Source: Bdellovibrionales bacterium (lineage in GTDB: Bacteria > Bdellovibrionota > Bdellovibrionia > Bdellovibrionales > UBA1609). Taken from it: DNA of 11,066 nt. Positions 1-6,800 of the stretch are shown piece by piece. Positions within the stretch are counted from its first letter, which is position 1. Every line of letters starts with the position of its first letter. A program made the position numbers and the translations under genes. The notes below the pieces were generated by a model, which was not told the origin of the DNA, made no database searches, and saw only the letters and a program-made list of their open reading frames with translations. Location of the stretch: assembly GCA_020435185.1 (NCBI GenBank), contig JAGRAA010000292.1, positions 1-11,066 on the forward strand, written 5' to 3'.

Positions 1-24
1 TAGAGCAAGGTGAATAGGGAACTG

Positions 25-1542
25 TTACCTTTTAAGTAAGCTCTCTACCGTTCTCAAAACACACGATAGTTCATTTGTTTTTGATTCAAGAACTTCGAAG
101 AGAGCATAGATAATTTGTTCATAGGTTACCTGGAGGCCTCTTCTTTCAAGTAAGATCTTTACATAACGAGCAGTTCTATCAATAAGCTTTCCGTTGGTTG
201 GATTAACCCAAGTCATAAGATTACCTTCGTACCTATTTAACCTTCCCATGATCAAGGTCGAATGAATATTAAGAACCATTTTTAAGGTCAGTTGTAAAAA
301 TAACTCATGCGAAAATGAAAACTCAAACTCTGTGTATTTGTCTGAAAATTCAAATGAAAATCCATGTGCGGATCGAACAACATTAAAAATATTTTGAGGA
401 AAGTATTTTTGTCTTCGCTCGATAGACAGTTCACTAAAGTCAAAGGAATATAAATATTCAGGAATGGCCTCTTTATTTATTTCTGGCCAATTCAATGGAC
501 GAGGAGTTCTATGCAATAACTTTTCCCAAGCTTCGGCTTTATGGGAAACCTCATTTATCGCTAAATAAAATAAAGATAGAGAGTCACTATTCTCCACCTC
601 CATCGGTTTTAAATTAAAAGTAGGAGACCTTTCTGTGGTATCAGTAAAAACAGGAAGCGCTAAGTCTGTACACTTGTATATCACTCCCTGACGCATTTTA
701 TATTTTGAGCTCTCTGCTTCTATGTAAAAAGGAAGTTGATCCAACGATAAAGCCTGATAGCTTTGTCTCCAATTTTCTAGCTCGTTTTTGATATTATCTA
801 AGGGAACAAATAAAGCTGATCCAACTGCAGCCATAAGCACTGTTGACGCCTGCATTCTGGTACTACCCGACAAGGCCATAGGTCCTACATAAAGATTAAT
901 TTTTTCAATTTTATTATTTTCAATCACTCGCCGAGATCTTTCTACCTGTGCTACCAAAACCTCGTCCGGATTACAGTAAAGAAAATAGGGAGGCACATGG
1001 CTGATTCGAGCCGCCTGTTCAACAGCACCAATAACATAAGGGGTTTCCCCTCCCTCCGTTGTGGCTATCAATAAATCTTTTTCAGAAAATCCCAATTCCA
1101 TCAAATGGCGAGCCCCATAATCTGGAAAGTCCTCAAAACCTTCTAAGGAATGAACTAACGCCACATCCCCACCTGCCATAAAGGAAATTATATTCTGTTC
1201 TAACCGAGGATGCCTAATGAGTTTGGCTATATACTCTAAGTTCAAAGACAATCTTCCAGTTGCTCCACATCCGACTAAAAAAATTTTCCCGCCCATTGAT
1301 AAGGTTTGATCAACAGTCCGTGAGAGTTTCATTAAGAGATCTGACTGATCTAAAATTCGATCTATGGCCTGTAAATCTATCTCTTTCAATAGGCCAATAG
1401 CTTTTGATAAGTCACTTTGTGCAAGAAAAGACAAATCCTTAGTTTTAGGGTGAGGTTGTTCTGTAGGTAAAGATCCTAAAAAAAACTGGTTAGCTTTTTT
1501 TAAAAAGTCATCTGCTCTTTGTTGAGTTTGTTTTGAAGCCAT
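25..1542 (-). CDS. GKRP-like double-SIS sugar-phosphate-binding protein (MurQ/GCKR superfamily)
   Basis: The 505-residue product is far longer than MurQ (about 300 residues) and has the GKRP plan of two SIS domains. SIS-1 (about 75-245) shows GCGATGR at 91-97, AGGD at 123-126, HSLEGFED at 131-138, TPYV at 167-170, CNPDE at 190-194 and LSGSTRMQAS at 224-233. SIS-2 (about 265-465) is degenerate, then has MVLNIHSTLIMGRL (422-435), NLMTWV (441-446) and TNGKL (449-453), matching the MurQ and GKRP C-terminal halves. A short helical tail follows. By alignment from memory to E. coli MurQ, the base Glu114 corresponds to E137, but the acid Glu83 falls on I105; the nearest Glu is E103. Etherase activity is therefore doubtful, and a sugar-phosphate sensing role is plausible. 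No signal peptide, so cytosolic. The start has no clear Shine-Dalgarno. It is divergent from the thiolase gene. The family is secure; the function is inferred. Confidence 0.85.
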   Translation of the reverse strand: MASKQTQQRADDFLKKANQFFLGSLPTEQPHPKTKDLSFLAQSDLSKAIGLLKEIDLQAIDRILDQSDLLMKLSRTVDQTLSMGGKIFLVGCGATGRLSLNLEYIAKLIRHPRLEQNIISFMAGGDVALVHSLEGFEDFPDYGARHLMELGFSEKDLLIATTEGGETPYVIGAVEQAARISHVPPYFLYCNPDEVLVAQVERSRRVIENNKIEKINLYVGPMALSGSTRMQASTVLMAAVGSALFVPLDNIKNELENWRQSYQALSLDQLPFYIEAESSKYKMRQGVIYKCTDLALPVFTDTTERSPTFNLKPMEVENSDSLSLFYLAINEVSHKAEAWEKLLHRTPRPLNWPEINKEAIPEYLYSFDFSELSIERRQKYFPQNIFNVVRSAHGFSFEFSDKYTEFEFSFSHELFLQLTLKMVLNIHSTLIMGRLNRYEGNLMTWVNPTNGKLIDRTARYVKILLERRGLQVTYEQIIYALFEVLESKTNELSCVLRTVESLLKR

Positions 1543-1611
1543 GGTGTAATTATCTTAAACTAATGAAACAGGCACAATAAGAATTTATTTCTTCGTCATT
1601 TAGGAGTCATC
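1543..1611. promoter_or_regulatory. Divergent intergenic region between the GKRP-like gene and fadI
   Basis: These 69 bp must hold the 5' signals of both flanking genes, which are transcribed away from each other. The only clear signal is the thiolase ribosome binding site TAGGAG (1601-1606), five bases before its ATG. A short dyad AAGAA-N5-TTCTT lies at 1579-1593. No convincing -35/-10 pair was found on either strand. Confidence 0.4.
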
Positions 1612-2886
1612 ATGTCAAGTGTTCGCAAAGTAGCCATCGTGGGTTCCCTTCGTATTCCTTTTAGCCGATCTTTTGGCCGTTACGCCAAAGTAAGCAACTC
1701 CGAATTGATGACCCATACATTAAAATCCCTGGTTGAAAAATATAAGTTAAACGAAAAAACTGTGGACGAAGTTTGCCTCGGTGCTGTCATGAAACACTCC
1801 AAAGATTGGAATATGTCTCGAGAGGTCACCATAGGAAGTGGTCTTAATCCCCATACCGTAGGTTTCGACATTCAACAAGCCTGTGGAACAAGTTTACAAG
1901 CTTGTATTCTCATGGCTAATAAAATTGCTTTGGGGCAAATTGAATGTGCCATTGCAGGAGGAACCGATACGAACAGTGACCTTCCGCTTGTATTTAATCA
2001 GAAGTTTGCTCATCGTATGTTAGATAGTTTTTCTGCTCGAGACACACTTGGTAAATTAAAGCCCTTCTTAGGAATGAATCCAAAGGAACTCCTCCCCATT
2101 CAACCCTCTATCGTAGAGCCTCGCACAAAAAAAACCATGGGACAGCACTGTGAGCTTATGGCACAAGAATGGAATATTTCCAGAAAAGATCAAGATGAAC
2201 TAGCCTTGAACAGTCACCTCAATGCTGCAAAAGCCTATCAAGAAGGTTTTTATGATGACCTCGTGACTCCCTTTCATGGTCTTGAAAAAGATAACAACGT
2301 CAGGGGAGACTCTTCTCTAGAAAAACTCTCTAAACTAAAACCGGCTTTTGAAAAGTCAGAAAAAGGAACCCTCACCGCTGGAAACTCCACTCCACTCACC
2401 GATGGCGCCTCTTGCACTCTTCTGGCCAGCGAAGAATGGGCAAAACAACACAATCTTCCTATATTGGCCTATTTCTCTTATTCACAAACTTCAGCCGTAG
2501 ACTTTGTCGCAGGAGAAGGGCTCCTCATGGCGCCAGCATTCGCGGTTCCTAAATTACTCGCTCAAGCGAACTTATCTTTGCAAGATTTTGATTTTTACGA
2601 AATCCATGAAGCCTTTGCCGCTCAAACGCTTTGCACTCTAAAAGCTTGGGAAAGCGATGAGTTTTGCAAAAATAAACTGGGGTTAGATAAGCCCTTAGGA
2701 GCAATTGACCGATCAAAGTTAAATGTCAAAGGAGGGAGTGTTGCTCTAGGACATCCTTTTGCCGCCACAGGAACAAGAATTGTCGGAGCACTGGCCAAAA
2801 TGCTCAATGAAAAGGGATCGGGAAGAGGTTTGATTTCCATTTGTACTGCTGGAGGAATGGGAGTCACAGCGATAATTGAGAAGTAG
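1612..2886 (+). CDS. fadI: Acetyl-CoA acyltransferase (thiolase), FadI / trifunctional-beta type
   Basis: The 424-residue thiolase cleaves 3-ketoacyl-CoA with CoA to release acetyl-CoA, the last step of fatty-acid beta-oxidation. The nucleophile is C91 in QQACGTSLQA. The second active-site loop EIHEAFAAQ (330-338) carries H332. ALGHPFAATGTRI (378-390) carries H381, and the C-terminal CTAGGMG (411-417) carries the acid/base C411, so the catalytic set is complete. HEAFA in place of the commoner NEAFA, plus the roughly 425-residue length, places it with FadI/HADHB subunits rather than biosynthetic AtoB/PhaA thiolases. The ATG follows TAGGAG by five bases. FadI normally works with a FadJ-type hydratase/dehydrogenase, but no such gene adjoins it. 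It is divergent from the GKRP-like gene and converges on the permease gene. Substrate chain length cannot be read from sequence. Confidence 0.92.
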   Translation: MSSVRKVAIVGSLRIPFSRSFGRYAKVSNSELMTHTLKSLVEKYKLNEKTVDEVCLGAVMKHSKDWNMSREVTIGSGLNPHTVGFDIQQACGTSLQACILMANKIALGQIECAIAGGTDTNSDLPLVFNQKFAHRMLDSFSARDTLGKLKPFLGMNPKELLPIQPSIVEPRTKKTMGQHCELMAQEWNISRKDQDELALNSHLNAAKAYQEGFYDDLVTPFHGLEKDNNVRGDSSLEKLSKLKPAFEKSEKGTLTAGNSTPLTDGASCTLLASEEWAKQHNLPILAYFSYSQTSAVDFVAGEGLLMAPAFAVPKLLAQANLSLQDFDFYEIHEAFAAQTLCTLKAWESDEFCKNKLGLDKPLGAIDRSKLNVKGGSVALGHPFAATGTRIVGALAKMLNEKGSGRGLISICTAGGMGVTAIIEK

Positions 2887-2889
2887 TCA

Positions 2890-3738
2890 TTATTTCGAAA
2901 GGATTTTTTTAGAGGTTAAGGTGTTTCCGTAAATTCCAAAAAACACCACAGCCATTCCCATATAATTTATCCAGGTATAAGTTTCTGCAAAAACACTTAT
3001 ACCTATAATCACAGAAAAAATAATACCTAAATAATTTAACAACGAAACATTGGCTATTTTCTCTCTATGATAAGCCTTGGTCAAAAAAACCTGTGCGATC
3101 TGTGTAGTCGCCCCTACAATAAAAGCCCAGCCCCAGTCTTGCAGGCTCATGTTCACCCAGGTGGAGAGAGCGGGATAAGCCATAAGCACCACCGAAATTA
3201 AAGAAAAATAAAAAATAATGACTAACTCATGATCTGATCCCTTTAGTTTTCGAATCAACGTATGAGAAACTCCCGCCAAAAAAGCCGCTGTTAAGGCGAC
3301 TACAATCGATCCTCCCTCTACATCAGTATCAAAACCCTTAATAAACAACACGCCAATAAAAGCGAGCATAAAGAATACCCATTGAAAGGAGGTCGCCTTT
3401 TCTTTAAGAAGAGCTCCGGAAACAAAAAGCATAAATAAAGGCGACATCTGCAAAATACTTACTGCTGATGCTAAAGGAAGATCCTGTAAAGACTTAATGT
3501 AGAGACTCATGGCCATGGTTCCAAAGAGACCACGATAAAAAAGCATCCTTTTATCATGCCCTTTAAAGGAGACTTTGCCTTTAATCATCATCAACGAACA
3601 TAAAATCCCAGAAATAAGAGCTCTTAAAAAAACAACTTGATAAAATGGGATATGAGATAAAAATTTAACCGCTGTGTTCATCACTGCAAAAAACACAACG
3701 GCAACGATCATGTAAATGTGGCCAGAACGAAGGCCCAT
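2890..3738 (-). CDS. EamA/DMT-superfamily permease
   Basis: The 282-residue, highly hydrophobic protein has two tandem EamA repeats (about 8-134 and 142-273), each around five membrane segments, giving the usual 10-helix drug/metabolite transporter fold. Typical signatures are LPLASAVSILQMSPLF (87-102) closing repeat 1, and SLLNYLGIIFSVIIG (232-246) with AETYTWINYMG (251-261) in repeat 2. It would sit in the inner membrane and export or import a small metabolite. The substrate cannot be deduced, since the family includes amino-acid, sugar, nucleotide and SAM carriers. It starts nine bases after the rpmE2 stop with only a weak AAG-type ribosome binding site, so it is probably cotranscribed with rpmE2 and perhaps translationally coupled. 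Its stop is three bases from the thiolase stop, with no terminator hairpin between the convergent genes. Confidence 0.88.
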   Translation of the reverse strand: MGLRSGHIYMIVAVVFFAVMNTAVKFLSHIPFYQVVFLRALISGILCSLMMIKGKVSFKGHDKRMLFYRGLFGTMAMSLYIKSLQDLPLASAVSILQMSPLFMLFVSGALLKEKATSFQWVFFMLAFIGVLFIKGFDTDVEGGSIVVALTAAFLAGVSHTLIRKLKGSDHELVIIFYFSLISVVLMAYPALSTWVNMSLQDWGWAFIVGATTQIAQVFLTKAYHREKIANVSLLNYLGIIFSVIIGISVFAETYTWINYMGMAVVFFGIYGNTLTSKKILSK

Positions 3739-3747
3739 CTTACGAAA

Positions 3748-3996
3748 TTACTTCTTACGAGAGTATTTTTTCTTAAATTTAGCTGCTCTACCTTCAGCTG
3801 AAGCAATTTTTTGCTGTCCTGTATAGAAAGGGTGAGAAGCACTTGATATTCCTACTTTAATGACTGGATACTCTTGGCCATCTTCCCATTTCTCCATTTC
3901 ATTTGAACTCAACGTCGAAAAGGTTTTATATACAAAACCACAAGATACATCTTTAAAAATGACTTCGTTAAATTTTGGGTGTCCTTCTTTTTTCAT
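3748..3996 (-). CDS. rpmE2: 50S ribosomal protein L31 type B
   Basis: The 82-residue basic protein matches L31 type B along its whole length: an MKKEGHP N-terminus, a central KWEDGQEYPVIKVGISSASH block (36-55), then HPFYTG (55-60), an AEGRAAKF core (67-74) and a lysine-rich tail. L31 bridges the large and small subunits near the central protuberance. Only one cysteine (C19) is present and the CxxC zinc ligands of type A are absent, so this is the zinc-independent form. In many bacteria type B is made under zinc limitation through Zur; no Zur box was recognised here, so it may simply be the only L31. A purine-rich AAGAGAG stretch four bases before ATG is the likely ribosome binding site. It heads a probable two-gene unit with the downstream permease. 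Confidence 0.96.
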   Translation of the reverse strand: MKKEGHPKFNEVIFKDVSCGFVYKTFSTLSSNEMEKWEDGQEYPVIKVGISSASHPFYTGQQKIASAEGRAAKFKKKYSRKK

Positions 3997-4006
3997 AGCG
4001 CTCTCT

Positions 4007-4016
4007 TTTACGTAAA
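4007..4016. promoter_or_regulatory. 10-bp perfect palindrome in the rpmE2 leader
   Basis: TTTACGTAAA is a perfect 10-bp palindrome lying just upstream of, and touching, the likely rpmE2 ribosome binding site, within the predicted 5' untranslated region. It could be a repressor site or a small RNA stem affecting translation. In AT-rich DNA such a palindrome can arise by chance, so confidence is low. Confidence 0.2.
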
Positions 4017-4075
4017 TTTAGGTCTAATTCTTAAAGGGGTGAAAATTAACATTATTCAGGTTTTCTGTCCAGTGT

Positions 4076-4104
4076 ATCATATACAAAAACAAAAAAACCC
4101 TCAA
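4076..4104 (-). promoter_or_regulatory. Predicted sigma70-type promoter of rpmE2
   Basis: Reading the minus strand, a -35 box TTGAGG (4104-4099) is separated by exactly 17 bases from a -10 box TATGAT (4081-4076), which matches TATAAT at five of six positions. Transcription would start near 4070, giving an rpmE2 leader of about 70 bases. The -35 box overlaps the stem and loop of the upstream terminator hairpin, and the spacer is mostly T. No other pair this good was found in the window. Confidence 0.5.
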
Positions 4105-4119
4105 AAAAAGAGGGTTTTT
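4093..4119 (-). terminator. Rho-independent terminator downstream of fadE
   Basis: A perfect 10-bp stem (AAAAACCCTC at 4093-4102 pairing with GAGGGTTTTT at 4110-4119) encloses a seven-base A loop. On the minus strand the GC part of the stem is followed by seven T, then G and five more T, a strong intrinsic terminator for fadE transcripts ending at 4187. The plus-strand side has only five T, so it is weaker that way. A feebler hairpin (AGCC/GGCT followed by TTTTATTTTT on the minus strand, about 4150-4176) lies between it and the fadE stop and could act as a first, minor terminator. Confidence 0.85.
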
Positions 4120-4186
4120 ACATAAAATAAAGTAATATCAGATAGTTATAAAAATAAAAAGCCTTCGAGATGGGCTCCGTCGACCC

Positions 4187-6619
4187 TTATGTTCGACTCA
4201 CAAACTCCGCTTCACTAAAGTCATCGACCTGAATAGCGTCATATCGAATCTCTTCAGCTTCTGCAATTTTAGCTTTTTCTTCAGCTGTTATAATGGATTT
4301 TTCTAAGGCCAACTCAATAAGTTTGCTCATAGGCTGCTTTGGAAGCTCCTTCTTTCTCACCGCTTTCTTAATTTTCTTGGCTATGGCTTCTGATTCCTGA
4401 ACCAATTTAAAGGCTTTTTCCATCCTACCCATAGCTTGAGTCGGATCATCAGGAAGATACACTCCCGACGTGATTCTATCTCTTTGCTCAGACCCTGTTT
4501 GAATAATACGACAAATCTCATGTGTTAAATCATCGGAGATATAAGCGTTAATTTTATTGAGACGAGACCACAAACGAATCGGCCATCTAAAAACCCAACC
4601 AACAACTGGGGTGTCAAAGTTAGCAAAAATTCCATCAAATGATTCTTGAATTTTAATAAAGCAATGCTTCATTGAGTAATGCAAAAAAGGTAAATCTTCC
4701 TTACGTCGCCCCTCTGCTTCAAATCGTCTTAAAGTGGCCATACCTATATACATCCAACTCAAGATATCAGCGAATCTCCCCGTCAACTTTTCTTTTACTT
4801 TCAGCTTACCACCGAGCAATCCCATAGATATATCTGCCATAACCGCAAAACTAGCCGATGCCCATGCAAGTTTTTGATAATATCTTCTTGGAGCACCACC
4901 TACTGGAGAAGACGACACATAGCCTCTTGTTGCACTCAATACCACTGAACGAAATAAATTTCTCGCAATGTGACCAACATGTCCCCACAAATTACTATCA
5001 AAAGACTTTAGATCTTTTTTCTCTATAGCATCAACTTCTTTAAAGGCGTAAGGATGGGCTCTCAAAGCCCCTTGACCAAAAATCATTAACGTACGTGTTA
5101 AAATATTAGCCCCTTCGACAGTAATCCCCACTGGCAAGGACATATACCCAACAGCCATCAAATTTCTAGGCCCCATTGAAATTCCTGCTCCGCCTAAAAT
5201 ATCCATGGCATCATTGCAAGCCTTTCTCAACTCTTCAGTGGAGTAGTATTTACACATTGCTGTAACTACTGGAGGAGCAATCCCTCTATTCAAAGCTCCA
5301 AAGGTATACTGCCTCATCGCTTCAATGAAGTAAGCCGCTCCTGCAATTCTAGCAAGAGGCTCCTCTACACCTTCAAATTTACCAATAGACAAACCAAACT
5401 GTCTTCTCACTACAGCATGATTACTTGCTACTCGAGCAGCATATTTTATTCCACCTGCACTTTGAGAAGGGAGGGAAATTCCTCGACCAGCCCCCAAAGA
5501 CTCCATCAACATTTGCCAACCTTGACCAGCTCCTTTGATTCCGCCAATGATAGAATCTTCGGCATCCACAACTACGTCGTGACCTTGAGTAGGGCAATTA
5601 TAAAAAGGAATGCCCATAGGATCATGTCGACGACCAATAACAACTCCGGGAGTAGTAGAAGGAATCAAGGCACACGTAATCCCGAGATCCTCAGCATCGC
5701 CCAATAATCCCTCGGGATCTTTCAGTCTAAACGCCAATCCAATCAGTGTAGATATAGCCGCCAAGGTAATCCATCGTTTGTTCCAATTTAATTTAATTTT
5801 AAGCTTACCATCGTCTCCTTTAAACAAGATTCCTTCCGAAACAATGGAGCCAGCATCACTTCCAGCTGTGGGTTCTGTTAACCCAAAACAAGGAACCTCT
5901 CTCCCGTCAGCCAAACGTGGAAGATATTTATCTTTTTGTGCCTTAGTTCCATAATGATTTAACAACTCAGCTGGGCCCAATGAGTTCGGCACCATGACAG
6001 TTATCGTTGCCGTTAAACTCCTGGTTGTAAGTTTAGATATAACTTCTCCATGAGCTGCCGCAGAAAAACCTAAGCCACCATACTCTTTAGGGATAATCAT
6101 CCCCAAAAACTTTTTTTGCTTCATGAAATTTAAAATTTCATCACTTAACTTTCGAGTTCTCCACACTTCCCAATCATCGATCATAGAGCATAGCTCTTCT
6201 GTAGGGCCTTCTAAAAAATCTTTTTCTTCTTGAGTCAGCTCAGGCATAGGCTCATTCACCAATTTCTTAAAATCAGGCTTACCTGAAAACAACTCGCTTT
6301 CCGCCCAAACAACACCAGCCTCTAAAGCTGTTCTCTCTGTTGCTGAGATTTTCGGCATAAATCCTTTCATGATATTCATCAGAGGAGCCGAAATCAAAAT
6401 ACGTCGTATAGGCGCTAAGATAAACAATAGACATAAAGCCACTACTACATAAATCGCGACCATAGGAGCGCCCATTCCGTACAGTCCGGCGACAATAAGC
6501 AATGACCAAAGCCAAAAAGGCGATCCTAAATAACCGACGATGAGGAGCAATAAAATAAACCCTAATAAATAAGAGCCATTTTCACACAATAGACCATAAT
6601 AACTCGTAAGAAACTCCAT
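4187..6619 (-). CDS. fadE: Acyl-CoA dehydrogenase, FadE type, membrane-anchored
   Basis: The 810-residue product is full length (E. coli FadE is about 814) and colinear with FadE. It catalyses the first beta-oxidation step, FAD-dependent conversion of acyl-CoA to trans-2-enoyl-CoA. The N-terminus has hydrophobic membrane segments (about 16-30, 35-49 and 52-69), then the linker APIRRILISAPL (69-80). The dehydrogenase core includes EYGGLGFSA (179-187), NSLGPAELL(N)HYGT (212-224), CFGLTEPTAGSDAG (244-257), WNKRWITLA (279-287), GRGISLPS (378-385), RRQFG (405-409) and DAMDILGGAGI (470-480). The catalytic base is E502 in ITVEGANILTR (499-509), followed by FGQGALRAHPY. The C-terminal DUF1974-type region ends with KAKIAEAEEIRYDAIQVDDF (782-801). 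The ATG is preceded by AGGAAGGA. It is transcribed alone, divergent from the UMF1 transporter gene, and ends at a strong terminator. Confidence 0.96.
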   Translation of the reverse strand: MEFLTSYYGLLCENGSYLLGFILLLLIVGYLGSPFWLWSLLIVAGLYGMGAPMVAIYVVVALCLLFILAPIRRILISAPLMNIMKGFMPKISATERTALEAGVVWAESELFSGKPDFKKLVNEPMPELTQEEKDFLEGPTEELCSMIDDWEVWRTRKLSDEILNFMKQKKFLGMIIPKEYGGLGFSAAAHGEVISKLTTRSLTATITVMVPNSLGPAELLNHYGTKAQKDKYLPRLADGREVPCFGLTEPTAGSDAGSIVSEGILFKGDDGKLKIKLNWNKRWITLAAISTLIGLAFRLKDPEGLLGDAEDLGITCALIPSTTPGVVIGRRHDPMGIPFYNCPTQGHDVVVDAEDSIIGGIKGAGQGWQMLMESLGAGRGISLPSQSAGGIKYAARVASNHAVVRRQFGLSIGKFEGVEEPLARIAGAAYFIEAMRQYTFGALNRGIAPPVVTAMCKYYSTEELRKACNDAMDILGGAGISMGPRNLMAVGYMSLPVGITVEGANILTRTLMIFGQGALRAHPYAFKEVDAIEKKDLKSFDSNLWGHVGHIARNLFRSVVLSATRGYVSSSPVGGAPRRYYQKLAWASASFAVMADISMGLLGGKLKVKEKLTGRFADILSWMYIGMATLRRFEAEGRRKEDLPFLHYSMKHCFIKIQESFDGIFANFDTPVVGWVFRWPIRLWSRLNKINAYISDDLTHEICRIIQTGSEQRDRITSGVYLPDDPTQAMGRMEKAFKLVQESEAIAKKIKKAVRKKELPKQPMSKLIELALEKSIITAEEKAKIAEAEEIRYDAIQVDDFSEAEFVSRT

Positions 6620-6762
6620 GATGATTTCCTTCCTGATGGGATTTTTTCACTCCATTATTTTGCCTTATCTAACCAGATTATTCACTTTGTTTTTTGGTTA
6701 AATTGCAAAACTCGAAAACAGACTTTTGACCGGATAGGTTCCTTTCTGGTACCAATAAGAAT

Positions 6763-6784
6763 ATAAATACAAAATAAATACAAA
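6763..6784 (+). repeat. 11-bp perfect tandem repeat, two copies
   Basis: ATAAATACAAA occurs twice back to back (6763-6773 and 6774-6784), directly upstream of the transporter's ribosome binding site. The period is about one helical turn. It may be a flexible AT-rich leader, a protein-binding site, or simple slippage. Confidence 0.7.
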
Positions 6785-6788
6785 AAGT

Positions 6789-6793
6789 AGGTG
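6789..6793 (+). promoter_or_regulatory. Ribosome binding site fixing a GTG start
   Basis: AGGTG ends seven bases before GTG at 6801. It supports GTG as the true start: the next in-frame ATG is codon 33, inside the first membrane segment and after the conserved YDWANSAF motif, so it cannot be the start. Confidence 0.7.
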
Positions 6794-6800
6794 AAATACT

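Larger units (their letters stand above)
6620..6800. promoter_or_regulatory. Divergent control region between fadE and the UMF1 transporter gene
   Basis: This 181-bp AT-rich stretch must carry promoters for both genes. The fadE ribosome binding site AGGAAGGA (minus strand, 6634-6627) and the transporter's AGGTG (6789-6793) are clear. Candidate operators are ATCT-N4-AGAT (6667-6678), the inverted pair TAACCA/TGGTTA (6670-6675 and 6695-6700), and the palindrome TGGTACCA (6747-6754), part of CTGGTACCA, which resembles one half of an enterobacterial FadR site. A TATAAA at 6762-6767 could be a -10 box for the transporter, but no good -35 stands 17 bases upstream. The TTGACC at 6726-6731 is too far from it. 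The promoters are therefore not resolved. Confidence 0.4.

Noticed and set aside
25..1542. Plain annotation as MurNAc-6-phosphate etherase MurQ
   Set aside because: The protein is about 200 residues longer, has a second SIS-like half and lacks the expected Glu83 equivalent. GKRP-like is the better description.
2887..2889. A bidirectional terminator between the convergent thiolase and permease genes
   Set aside because: Only three bases separate the stops and no GC-rich stem followed by a T run was found around them.
5417..5954. Two overlapping plus-strand open frames (5417-5707 and 5610-5954)
   Set aside because: They lie wholly antisense to the conserved core of fadE, have low-complexity compositions and no ribosome binding site. 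They are shadows of that gene.
6279..6515. Minus-strand open frame overlapping the 5' part of fadE in another frame
   Set aside because: fadE in the main frame matches its family across this region, so this is an out-of-frame shadow and not a frameshift.
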